DNA from: Cucumis sativus
Lineage: Eukaryota > Streptophyta > Magnoliopsida > Cucurbitales > Cucurbitaceae
Direction: 5' to 3'
DNA length: 64,000 nucleotides
NCBI RefSeq assembly: GCF_000004075.3
Contig: NC_026657.2
Location: 13,020,001 to 13,084,000, forward strand
Shown: in pieces, positions 1-10,939 of the stretch
Position numbering within the stretch: position 1 is the first letter of the stretch
Layout of the letters: each line of letters begins with the position of its first letter
Made by a program: the position numbers and the translations under genes
Notes under the pieces: model-generated
What the model was told of the DNA's origin: nothing
What the model saw: the letters and a program-made list of their open reading frames with translations, nothing else
Databases searched by the model: none

Positions 1-1500
1 AATTTAATATTTAGTTTTGATTATGTTGGATTATTTGTGCAAATTGCATTCTCTTTATTTTTATTAGAATGTTATTTACTCGTTAAACAATGCTCCATAT
101 ATCATCTATATCATCTTGCTTATCATACTTTTATTAAATTAATTTTTATTAATATTGGTTAAACTATAATTCTAATTTTTGTGACAATGAAGCAATACAA
201 TATTTTAGTCTCACAAAGTTAATTTTTTATTAATCCTAGTTAAACAATAATTCTAATTTTTATGCAATAAATAATTGCAATATATGTTGCCAACGAGATA
301 TTGAGGCAGATATATTTTGTGGAACTAAATTTTGTATATTAATTAATATTGTGTTTTGTATACAATCTCTAATATGTCTAGCTTGAGTTTATTTGCTTGT
401 TGGGTTTAGACCCGTTTTCTTGGTGAGCTTGGATTTGGACTTGTTAAATCTGAGCCTATTTATCTTGTTGGGCTTGAGTTTGAGCCTATTATTTTTGTTT
501 GATTCAATTTTTACCTCAGTTTAAATTTGGTTGGATGTGAGAAAATTTACTGTTCAAATTCAATTAAATTATGAATATTACCATTTTGATGTGATGCCAT
601 AATGCGATTTAATTGATCAAAATTTCTTGTTTATATTTTCAAAATTATTGTCGGATAATATTTCTTTTTAAATAATAAACTTATAGTGGGATTAAATTTA
701 AGAATTATTAAATCTACTAGAGCTAAAACTTAACCATTGAAATACATAAACTAAGCCGATATGAGTTTAACTTAATTGACAACCCTGTCTTTATTACAAT
801 ATCTTTACACAAAAAAAAAATATTTTAATTCTTTTTTCTTTTTTACCTCAAAGCTTACATGAAAAACGATTTTTTTCGACTCTATTTTTGTGTGGGTACT
901 ATGGTAGAGATGATTTAGACATCGTACAAAAAGATTACTCATAATTAGTATGGTATGTGAAGAGGAAAAATCAAAGGGTGATAGATTGAGTAATACTTAT
1001 TTTGATAAATTCAAACGATGTTTGAAGGACTGTAAAAACATTGTGAATTATTTGTATTAGATAGTGTAAACATTTGATAATTTTTTGTGATACATTTTAA
1101 TGGATGTTATATATTTTTAATACAATATAACTAAATTATATTTAAACTATGAAACAAGATAAAATCCAAAATAATATTATCAAAGAAAATTTCATTTATG
1201 GCTCCCTTTCTTTATTTATGGCTTCTTTTCTTTAAAAGACACTAAATGGAAATTAATTTCTGTTTTTTTAGATAAACAAGAAAGAAAAAGAGAAAAAACT
1301 AACAATACAGTATCGATAGGGACGTAAAAAGTTATTGAAAAAAATTATGTTCTAGTCATTTTTTAATATAGATTGTTTCACAAATAATCTTATATTTTTA
1401 TTTTAAAAAATTATATTAAATTTATTCTTATAAATTAAAACACGTATTCATCCAAACTTAAGAACTAAAAAGTAATTTTTTTCAAAATTTATTCGTTTTG
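1..1500. other. AT-rich intergenic DNA
   Basis: No coding stretch can be supported here. The only local structure is a degenerate repetition between about 366 and 510, where phrases like GGGCTTGAGTTTGAGCC recur in drifting form. The rest is AT-rich sequence with homopolymer runs. Confidence 0.6.
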
Positions 1501-1549
1501 CATGGAAAATAAAATGTTAAAAAAAATATGAGAAAACTGTATTTAGTAT

Positions 1550-1745
1550 TTTGTCAACGGTCATATTCACAAATAAATAAAGAAAGAAAGAAAAAGAAAG
1601 ATGAAAAAGTTGATGGCATTAACGAAATAGCGGAAGCAAATGAAGGGCATCAACGTAAGCTCACAAGAAAGTTACCGTTGGAGAAATGTTGCGTGTATTT
1701 AAGTTCACTCCCCTTCAAAGGACTTCCAATTTTGCAACGGACTAA
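1550..1745 (+). promoter_or_regulatory. G2/M-type promoter with AACGG (MSA-like) boxes
   Basis: Three AACGG cores lie here: 1556-1560, 1672-1682 (reverse strand, TCCAACGGTAA, one mismatch to the MYB3R-bound MSA consensus YCYAACGGYYA) and 1736-1740. A weak TATA-like GTATTTAAG lies near 1695. They sit just upstream of the probable 5' leader of the PATRONUS-like gene. MSA boxes drive G2/M expression of plant mitotic genes, which would fit a securin. The assignment is inferred from motif and position only. Confidence 0.45.
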
Positions 1746-2402
1746 ATTTCGAAATAATCGCCAGAAAATTTTCCATTAGAAACTGAAGGAAATCGAGATC
1801 AACGAATTAGTGACTGTGAGTTTCTCTCTTGTCTTTTTCATTTGAGCCTGTTGTTTCGATTACTGTATGATTCTTTGTTTAATTGAGAAACAGATGAACA
1901 GCAAGAAATCGTTGAAAAGTGATTAACAAGATTTTAGGGTTTTGTATGGTCAAAGTTGCAAATGGAAATTTGTTGTCCTTTCTCACGATCTATGCCGTCG
2001 ACGGATGATGAAATAAGAACCTGGAGAAATTTCATAATGGAAAATTAGGGTTTTTCTATATGTTCTTTTTCAATTTGATTCTCTGTTTTTGAGATGGCTG
2101 AAGTATGATCTGAAATTAGGAAAAAAAAATTCTCACGGATTGAGAGCGAAAGATTAAGAAGGGGAAAATGTTGGCCTTAGGCAATCTTCATTCACAATCG
2201 AATGATTTTAGTTCTCTGTAACCTTGAATTGGATTACATTCTTATTTCCGTAGGTATCATTACTTGAGCATTATGCTTTTATTATAACGGATCAAAATGT
2301 AGTAAATAGGCCTTTTGCCTCGATTTCATCGTTTAATTTGCCTACTGGGTTCCATTCGTTCTATTCGCAGGAGAGAATATACATATCTGTACTATCAACA
2401 AC

Positions 2403-3350
2403 ATGGCAATGACATTTCAAAATGGTGGTCTTGTTCATGATGAGAATCTCAGTGTTCAGTATACTAAAGGTTGGAACTGAAGCTTTTTGTTTGAATCGAA
2501 GTTTAGTTCGTTCTTGATCCATTTGAGTAATATGGTTTTAAAATTGTAATTTGCATCACAGGATCTGCTGTTACAGGGAAGGCTAATGCGATGAATTCAC
2601 AAAGAAAAAATGGTCTCAGTGGGCGAAAGCCCCTTGGCGATCTATCAAACTCAAGAAAGCCAGTCATTAACCAATCATCAAAACGGCAGAACACAAAGAA
2701 TCTCACGTTTATTGATGAAGAAAATGGTGCAGGCAAAACGAAAAACATCCCAAAGGGATCTGAGAAAGTGCAGAAGGGTACTCGAAAAGTGCTTTCCGAT
2801 ATTTCAAACTTTGGAAAGAACATCAATCACAATACCATTTGTGAGGAGCGCTTCCTGCACAACCATCAAGATTGTATTAAAGCACAAAATTGCTTAGACA
2901 AGGATCAATTTCTGAGCATAATTGGACTTGGTATGGTTGTGTCAAGTTTTAACATCTATCATGAAAAACCCACTTCTCTTTGATGTTTCTAAGAATTTTT
3001 TGTTTCATATCTTTTGCTTCTTGTTATTTAGATCACTCTAAAGAGTTGAAGATAGCCACCACAATAAAGGTTAGTTTTGATGATATTTCCCGTAGTTCTA
3101 CAGTTTTTTGGAGCAAAACATAACAACCATTTGGGTTTTTTTCCAGCCTGATAGCCCATTGAAGCTCAAGGAAATGGAGGAATTTGCAGGATTTGATGAA
3201 TCTCCAAAGAAGTTGTTTCTCTTTGGAAGAAGAGGATTTGAATCATCACCGCCTTGCAAATCCCCAGAATCACCTTCACCTTCATTAGATCACTTTTCTT
3301 TCTGGGCGGATAGCAATAGTATCGATTTCACATTGATGAAGACCCCATGA
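2403..3350 (+). CDS. PANS1: PATRONUS1-like securin (APC/C-regulated cohesion protector)
   Basis: Coding exons 2403-2469, 2562-2930, 3032-3069 and 3147-3350 join in phase with GT-AG introns and give 225 residues. A 5' leader exon ending near 1815 and resuming at 2371 is likely. Visible motifs are a DEN-box-like D13-E14-N15, a perfect RxxLxxxxN destruction box at residues 44-52, a second one at 97-105, and the conserved block EERFLHNHQDCIKAQ (about 117-131), which matches Arabidopsis PANS1 (At3g14190) as I remember it. The C-terminus is acidic, Pro/Ser-rich and ends in FTLMKTP. PANS1 (and rice RSS1) acts as a plant securin that guards centromeric cohesion in meiosis and mitosis and is targeted by the APC/C. 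The small first coding exon and the 38-nt third exon are easily missed by gene finders. Confidence 0.85.
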
Positions 3351-4160
3351 AGCGCACACCTTGGGCTTTGATTTCATCTGGAAAGATTCGGTAGTGGTGG
3401 TATTTTGATTGATATGTAGATTGTAGGAAGATTGTAGACTCTATGGATGCTAAAACTAGAAATGTTTTGTTTTTTCGTAGATTAGATGCTTCTCAAAGGC
3501 TGTTTTAAATGAAGAAAGAATGTCGGTGTTTCTTTCCTTTCTTTTTTGTGTTTTGATTGAGATGAAGATTTATTATCATCATCTCTCTAAGCTTCTTTTT
3601 GAAAAGATGATTTTCGAAGATTGTAATGGAGCAGATCTTTTGTTTGTTCTGGGCAATTTCTTTGTATATATTATTATCTTCTTATTTTGGTTTAGTGTTT
3701 GTGGTACATAGCCATTTTCTGTTCTTTTTTCTCATTTATTGGTACACAACTGTTTTAGAGGAAATAAAGTGGAAAATTGAAAAATTAGCACCATTTTGAT
3801 TTTATATTTTAAAAGTAACACAATTTTAAAAAACTCCTAATTTTATTTTTCTCGATCAATCTTGGTCGAGATCGTACCCTATATTCTTCTCAAAATTTTA
3901 AAACTATTTCAAGAGTTTTTCTCAATCTTAAATCGAGTGCATCACCAAGATAGTGCCGTTATTATTAATAAATTTGAAAATAAAGAGATATATTAAATGA
4001 TCGAAATATCCGTGACATCAAACTATTTGATATCCTCACAAAACCCTAGACACATCATTTCATCGTTTCACCCCGAGAATTAAGCAAAAAACTCCGATAG
4101 ATTTTTGAATTTTCCATATATCTTGCATCTCCAAATTTCAAATTGTTCTAATATAACTTT
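3351..4160. other. 3' flank and AT-rich intergenic DNA
   Basis: The stretch holds the probable 3' untranslated region of the PATRONUS-like gene (to roughly 3700) and then AT-rich DNA leading into the retroelement remnant. Short open frames here show no family resemblance. Confidence 0.5.
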
Positions 4161-5190
4161 GACGATATTATGATCTACCGTAAGAATTTAGAAGAGCATT
4201 TAGAGCATCTGGAAGTGGTTTTGGTTGTTTGCTGTGAGAAAGCGAGCTATATGCTAATAGAAATAAATGTCAGTTTGTAAGATGAAGAATAAAGTATATG
4301 GGGCATATTATCTCTGGTGAAGGAGTAGAAGCTGATCCCAACAAGATCGGAGCAGTATTAGAATGGCCAATGGATATGTATCAAGGAAGTACAAAGTTTC
4401 CTTCTACTAATGGGTTTTTTAGAAGATTTGTACATAATTATGGAAGTATGGCTGTACCACGTTACGCAACTATTAAAAAAGGGAGCTTACCTGAGAAGCA
4501 TTTGAACGGTTGAAGAATGTCATGGTGACTGTCAGTTCTAGCAATGCCAGATTTCAGCAAACCCTTTGAGATAGAAACCGACGCTTCAGGTTATGGGTTA
4601 GGAGCAGTCTTGATGCAACAGAAACGACCCATTACTTTCTATAGTCATACACTGCCGACTATTGAACGAGGAAAATCATTATATGAGAGAGAGTCGTAGT
4701 ATTGGCAGTGCAACGTTGGCGTCCTTATTACTTATTGGGACAAAGATTTGTAGTGCGAACTGATCAAAGAGCTCTTAAATACTTGTTGGAACAGAGAGTC
4801 ATTCAGCCTCTCGATCGTTATCTAAATTACTCGGGTACGATTTTGAAGTAGAATACATACGAGAAGTGGATAATAAAGCAACAGATGCACTATTATCCAG
4901 AAAACCGGAGGGTGTTGAGTTAGCCTCTTTGGTAGTACCCACATTGTTAGACATGGCTGGCAACCAATGCTGAAGTTTATGAAGATACCAAGCTAAAAAA
5001 GAGAATTGAAAAGTTGAAGGTGGATGGGGACAGTGTTTTAAACTGTTCACTTCAACAAGGTGTATCGAAGTACAGGGACGATTGGTAACCTGGAAGACCT
5101 CTTCCCTATAAAACTTATCATGTGTATTTAGGGGACATTCAGGCTTGAAGAAAGTTGATTCCCCTCTCTCTCTCTCACACACACACTACA
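4161..5190 (+). pseudogene. Decayed Ty3/gypsy polymerase (RT, RNase H, start of integrase)
   Basis: Reading across frames gives the order of a gypsy pol: a DD...YRKNLEEHLEHLE stretch just after the RT active site (4161-4220), then GHIISGEGVEADPNKI (about 4300-4345) and FFRRFVHNYGS (about 4408-4450) of the RT connection. Next comes RNase H with [13 protein letters not shown] (4580-4620) and RTDQRALKYLLEQR (about 4758-4797). A stretch resembling the integrase zinc-finger start (GRLVTWKTSSL, GHSG) lies at 5070-5145. The frames are broken by several stops and indels, and the upstream RT fingers/palm are missing. No LTRs were recognised. It is a dead insertion between the PATRONUS-like and FRO genes. 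Confidence 0.85.
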
Positions 5191-5192
5191 CA
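5161..5192. repeat. Compound CT/CA microsatellite
   Basis: An alternating CT run passes directly into an alternating CA run at the distal edge of the gypsy remnant. Confidence 0.8.
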
Positions 5193-6678
5193 CGAATTTC
5201 ATCAGTCTTTGTGATAGTCATATTCTTGATCATAATTCTGAGCCGTAAATAGAGGGTTAGTGTATTCTGTTCATCTTTTCATCTAAAAGAAATAAACATA
5301 GTGGTTAATATAACATGATTAAATTTGTGTATAAGTGGATCGGTTCCAAAGATGACATGTGACTGCACTATTTTTTAACACTCTTCTGTACCGATTATCC
5401 ATCAATATAAAAGAAAGAGTAAGAAAGTAATTACAGAGAGGACAGAGCTAGAGAGAGAACTGGAAATAAAATAATTTTAGGGATCGGTGAGGCGAGGTTT
5501 TATATAGAAAAGATTGCTGTTCTTTAAAGGAGAAGTTGCCAGCCTTCTCAAAGGATCTGGACTATTTTGGTGTGTTATTTCCTTGTTTTTTACTTATATT
5601 TCATTGTATGAACTTTGTGTTTATTGAATATAAGCAAATTATAGAGTACTGACTCTGTTCCTGCCCTTTTTGTTGGAATTCTTGTTGTTTTAATAGTGAA
5701 ATTCTAACATCTTCCTAACGAAAACCAGATGCATTTACCTCTAGTACGATATATTCTATTTTGTTAATGAGCTGTTTGCAGTAACATTGTGGAGGCAATC
5801 TCCGAGGGAAAATGGGCTAGGGGACCTCTTGATCATTTTGTAGTGACCAAGATGAATTGAGAGTTAAAGAAGAAACAAGAGCAACAATTAGGTGGTTTTC
5901 CTTTTGAACAGCAACAAAGGCTTAAAACATGTCTCATGACTGGTAAACCCGTCGAGGAAGTTGCAATTTTTGCCAAGTCTTACTGAGATATAATATCAAG
6001 GCATGCCTTAAAATCTCGAAGTCTTGTTCATTTCAGGTCTTCAATCACATTCGTGCACTATCTTAAAGGTCATGTTAAATATTTTTGGAAGAGGGAGCCT
6101 TTTAAATAAGTTCTTCCAAGGCAAAGGCTCTAGCTATGGTCTGCGTTGGCATTATTCTTTTGAAGTTTGACATGTTTTTGTTCTCTGCCTGCCTAATTAT
6201 TTTCTTGGTGGCTCAGTCTTTCATTTTTGGAGCTCTATTTAAGTGATCCATTTATTTATTGAACTAAATGGATTGGCAATCTTGTTAAAGCATCACTTAA
6301 TTTTTGTCTTTTATTTCATAACATAACATGAGCTTGTTCCATTTTTACGATGTTCATCTTGTGAACTAGCTAACGTAGTATTATAATGAATATTTAACCC
6401 CTCAGAAATTTTGCAATTTTTCCTGTCCAAGGAGACAATTTTAGCAACAGGATACAACAAGTTTTTTGTTTGTATTCTCATTTGAATTTGGTACAATGTG
6501 ATGTAGCTACTAGAATTTTCAGGCTGAAATGTATTGTGTTTACATTGGCTCACTTGAATAAACACAAGTAAATACAGATAAAACAAGAACATGTACTTTT
6601 AACTTCATAATCCAACATGGCTGTTTACAATTAAGGACACAACTTCGAATTTAAATTCATGCGCTGTAATTCAGGTCT
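5190..6678. other. Intergenic DNA with one exon-like block
   Basis: Apart from the exon-like block at 5783-5986 nothing coding is supported. The part from 5380 to 5720 has the look of retroelement flank (AG-rich leader-like sequence). The part from about 6250 up to 6678 probably includes the 3' untranslated region of the FRO gene, read on the minus strand. Confidence 0.4.
5783..5986 (+). pseudogene. Exon-like relic of an unidentified gene
   Basis: A splice acceptor-like TGTTTGCAG ends at 5781. It is followed by a 68-codon frame interrupted only by one TGA (5858-5860). The reading is protein-like (EAISEGKWARGPLDHFVV..., then QQRLKTCLMTGKPVEEVAIF). Amino-acid composition and codon choice differ from the AT-rich surroundings. 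I do not recognise the family. It may be an exon of a degraded cellular gene or a captured fragment next to the retroelement; chance is possible. Confidence 0.35.
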
Positions 6679-9600
6679 TTACCAGGTGAAACTCATTGAG
6701 TGAAACTTTAGATTATCTCCATAAGCAGAAGAACAAATTTTTGCTACGTCATGCCGCATCCCTGTTGGGCCACTAACTAAAACTCCAATGTCCGATCCTT
6801 TGCAGTCAAACAAAATTTCTGCAAAACAAATCATGTTAATTACCATGTATCATAGTTGCTATGTATTGTGTATATATATATCATGTATGTATATGTAGCC
6901 TGCTTTTGGTTGATACAAAAGGCAGGAAAACTTACTGTTGAGATCAGGCCTGCCTTCATAATGAATGTTGGTTGCTTGAACAAGGGATTGATAGGGAAGG
7001 CTTTCAAGCTCACTATCACCTCCAAAGATCCATGACCCAGGTGATGCTTTTGGTGATTGAAAATTGTGAATTTGAATTTTTTTGTCATTTGAAGCATTTG
7101 TTTTTCTTTGCCACAGAAAGACTAAGCTAGAAGAAAAGCAAATACAAGCAAATGCCAAGAACATGTCCCAAAGAACTTTGTAGGTGTAATTATAGACGGC
7201 ATCACCATTTCGTTCAATTGGGTAAATGTAGTAGCGAGTGACGATGCCTAAAAGAATCAAGAACATCACAAACGAAGATGAGATGATTGCACCAAGGAGC
7301 AGCCAGTTGTTTCGTCCAAGAACCTCCGAGACTGGCGAGTCCAGTGGATTTGGCTTAAACCATATCGTGTTTATAAGATTTTCAGAATTTGTTTGAGGTT
7401 GTTCTTTCTCTCTGGTGATATAAGCTTCAATCTGTAACGGTACATTTGATATTTCTGTTTGTGTACTAGATACTGGAAGCAAAAGATCCAACATAGTGAG
7501 ATCAATGGATTTCTTGAAGGCGCAGATGAGCCGGATTTGCGGAACATGGAAGTTTATATTTGTGCTTCGAACAATCATTATCTCTTTAATTATTGAAATG
7601 AAAGGGGTAATGCCACTTCCTCCGCTTATCAGCAGCAGAGATTCATGCCTTCAAAAGAGAAAAACATGAATTAAATTGAAGGTAACTTGTAAGACTCCTA
7701 GTTATTGGAATAGTAAGATTCAATGTGTTAGGATACCTCCTAACAAGAACACTCCAGAACAAACAAGAACACTCCAGAACAAACAAGAACGAATAAAGAA
7801 CACTGAAAGATAGAACTATATTGTAGTTTCAAGGAGAAATTGCAATATACCTCAACACATTCTAGAGGGCTAAGAGTCGTCTCCCAAATTTCCCAACTAG
7901 AAAACCACCAAAATTCTCCACACTTTACTCTCAACCCAAACCCTCATTTATAACTACAACCCTAACCAACTTACTAACTATTTACTAATTTTCCCTTCTA
8001 ATTACCACACTACTATTCTACTCTTACTGATCTTCCTATTTCAATAACTTCGTCTTACATAACTCCACCAATTCAAGGCTATTTTTTTGGCTGTAGAAAG
8101 TCACCTTAAAAAGTGAGTAGAAGCAGGCCCATAAGGACCTTCAACCGAAACTTGAAGGTGATCCAAAGAAGAAGAAAGTTGTTTGTGAAGTTTTGAAGTC
8201 CAACTTCCCCCCGATTTGATAACAACACTCACGATATCAGGCTCCAATTTACAATTAGAAGTGACTGTAAAGGGATGCCATTGCAATTTGGAGATGCTTG
8301 GCACATTTATGAACATCACACTTGTAGGATTGTAGCTTAGTTCTGACCAGGAAAAAGGGAAAAAAAGGTAAATCCCAAAAAAAAAATTTGGTAAAAGACA
8401 GAAAATAAAAAGGAATAATTTCAATGATCAGCTCTTGGAGAAAAAACTAAACCTGGACTTTTCAAAAAGTTCAGTTCAACAGCGCCAGAAGGAAGATGGC
8501 GAGCTGAAACAAGGCTTACACGGCGTTGCGATTGTAAGAACCGTAAATATCGATCGATAGCCCAGAGAAAGATACCGGGAAGAATCAAGCATACATAAGC
8601 TACTCCCACATGGATTAGATAGAAGATGATGTAGAGAATGTAAAGATGGTGAGTGTAATAGAAAACCTCAAACATTTTTGGACGGATCGACTGAAGGCTG
8701 GTCACCCAAATAATGGTGGCAAATGCCATAGCAATCACTCCTGCAACGTTTGATACATAGTCCTCACTCCATTGTTTCAACTACTCAATATGATGCAACA
8801 TTCAATTAGTAATGGTTCATAAGAAACACATGAAGCAATATACTAATAGACATAAATAACAATGGTTCTTATTGCTATTGCTTTGCAGTTGTGTTTTGAT
8901 GTGTAGCCAAGAGCTATATATTATTTTACCTCTTTCTTTCTTCTTCTTAGTAACATGCATTTTATGGAATGAATGTCAATTATATATTTTTGAAAACCTT
9001 TATAAAACGGCTTGCTAAAGGTCATCATCTTGTATAATCAATTAGAACATAACTTAGGACATAATTTAGTGTAGGTTTGAAATATTCTAAAATGACCAAG
9101 ATCACTCTTAAATATGTTTTTAGTTTGCATTGAAAATTGAGTTTAAAATAGTAAAATTAAATATTGAATTGATTAAAAGCATGTTAGCGATTTTAATAAC
9201 TTTATCACTACTCACAAATTTCAAACATATGTTTGATCAAAACAAGTCTTTTAATCACAAAACTAATTTAATATTTAATTTCATACTTTCAAATACAATT
9301 ATTGTATTGGGTTTGAATAATTAAGAATACGATCTTGAAAATAACAAAAATATATAATTTGAACTACTACTGTCATTATCCAAATATGCCTAATAAAGAA
9401 GACACTTTGTAACTATCATAATTTGAAAAATCTACGAGAATCTCCCAACCCTAGTTGAACATAGAAACTGCAGCCCCATACATTGACTACTAAATGACAA
9501 TGGAAGGAACAAGGAAGAAAACAGAAAACAGACACCAATATATGAAAAATAGTTGAAACTTTCAAAAATAATAAAAACTACACTATGAAGTGTATATATG

Positions 9601-10861
9601 TTCATATATGTTTAAAATTATTATACCTTTATCTTTAGAATCTAAAAATCCTTTATAAAAATCTGAAAGAACCAATCACTTTCAAATGCAATATATATAG
9701 GACAAGAGGAAGGACAAGTAATTCAAACAAATGAAAGTAGAATAATTCTTAGATAATAAAAAAACAAAAACTTAGCAGACAAAAAGATGAACACCACTCT
9801 TTTTTTTTCTTCAAAAAGTTTTATATATGATGAATTGAAAAGTCAAAATTGATGGACCAAAGAACAAAGAAAATGAGAAGAAATTACCAGAGCCAGTTGA
9901 TGAGTGAGGGCCCAGTAGATGATGAATCCAATGGTGTGTAATGCAAAGAGAAGATTGGAAAGATGGCCAAGCCAAATGTGATATTTGATGGATGATTCTG
10001 AAGTGAGTCCAATTAGAGGTAATAATGAAGAGCCTCTTGTTACTGGAAAGAACAAAAATGCCCAACATATGTTTCCAATGTATCCAACTCTCAATGATAC
10101 ACTTCTAAACTTTAATTCCCAACTGATGAACAACAACACTGTTGTTAAGTATAAAGTGTTTTTTATTCATTATAATAAGTAAAGAGAAACATACTTAAAA
10201 GCATAGAAAATAACATACATTGTTTCTCCAACATTATCCCTATGAAGATGACCAAAACTGACGTATAAGTAATTTCCAAGAGACCAAATCAAAAGCAAAA
10301 GAAACGAAACTCCAAACATAATCTCCAATGTATTAACAATCCCCAGTGGATTCATTACTACAACTGGTCGTTTTAGAAATGATTCTCCTCTGACCCTAAA
10401 TTCCAAAAAAAAAAATCAACTTATTAATATTTAGGGAATTAAAGAAAAGAGAGACAAAGAAATAAAAGCTACAGCAATTAAATGGTTAAAAACCTCTGAG
10501 TAGAAAAGGGTTTAGGATCTAATTCTGAAGATTTCTTCTGAAAATGAAGATAAAAACAGCCCAAAACTGCCATTAACATGATGGGAAATGAGAAGAGAAG
10601 AAGATTTGTGCCTACAAAAAACAAAAAAAACAAATCACAAACCAAAATAAAGAAAAAGAAAAGGAAATTAAAGTATAATAATAATAAAATGATCATACCT
10701 TGTTCTCTAAAAAAAGTGGAGTTGAGATTCATATTGAGTTTGGGGGTCCAATAGTTCTTATAAAGCTTTGTGGGTAACATAATCCAAAGCCATAACCATA
10801 ACACAAATGTTAAAAAGAAAATGATTTTCAAAGCTCTACCCATTGCCATTTCTTTTGCCAT
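6679..10861 (-). CDS. FRO: Ferric-chelate reductase (ferric reduction oxidase)
   Basis: Eight exons on the minus strand join in phase: 10861-10699, 10611-10494, 10395-10195, 10122-9888, 8780-8453, 8342-8105, 7648-6936 and 6818-6679, giving 711 residues, the usual FRO length. It is a polytopic membrane flavocytochrome that moves electrons from NADPH through FAD and two hemes to Fe(III) chelates on the far side of the membrane. Visible are the N-terminal hydrophobic anchor, FPVTRGSSLLP and HIWLGH of the ferric-reductase domain, YTHHLYILY heme ligands, the FAD motif HPFT (371-374), GPYG (417-420) and the NADPH motif LISGGSGITPF (434-444). The C-terminus ends in the family-typical SFTW. Position next to DUF819 and CrRLK1L genes suggests the FRO4/FRO5 locus. 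Intron 6 carries a solo LTR. Confidence 0.95.
7724..8070 (-). mobile_element. Solo LTR in FRO intron 6
   Basis: The 347-bp segment begins TGTGTTAGGA and ends CTCCACCA (TG...CA termini). It is flanked on both sides by the 6-bp direct repeat ATTCAA (7718-7723 and 8071-8076), a clean target-site duplication. Read on the minus strand it has a TATAAATGAGGG-like promoter box around 7950, so the LTR probably lies in the gene's own orientation. Inside are about 2.5 copies of a 20-bp unit (about 7740-7790). No internal retroelement region remains, as expected after recombination between two LTRs. It resembles Ty1/copia LTRs, but the superfamily is inferred. Confidence 0.85.
7740..7790. repeat. 20-bp tandem repeat inside the solo LTR
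   Basis: The unit AACAAGAACACTCCAGAACA is repeated about 2.5 times head to tail near one end of the LTR. Confidence 0.85.
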
Positions 10862-10920
10862 CGTTATTGCCCACTACTGATCTCTTGTGGTCTGTGGAAT
10901 ATTTATCCAACTTTTTTGTG

Positions 10921-10930
10921 CTATTTATAT
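10921..10930 (-). promoter_or_regulatory. TATA box of the FRO gene
   Basis: On the minus strand the sequence reads ATATAAATAG, about 60 nt upstream of the FRO start codon. This leaves room for a short leader of roughly 30 nt. It is the best TATA match near the start. Confidence 0.6.
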
Positions 10931-10939
10931 GCACAGATT

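Noticed and set aside
1528-1779. 83-codon open frame upstream of the PATRONUS-like gene
   Set aside because: It is low-complexity, has no family resemblance and overlaps the inferred promoter and leader of the real gene.
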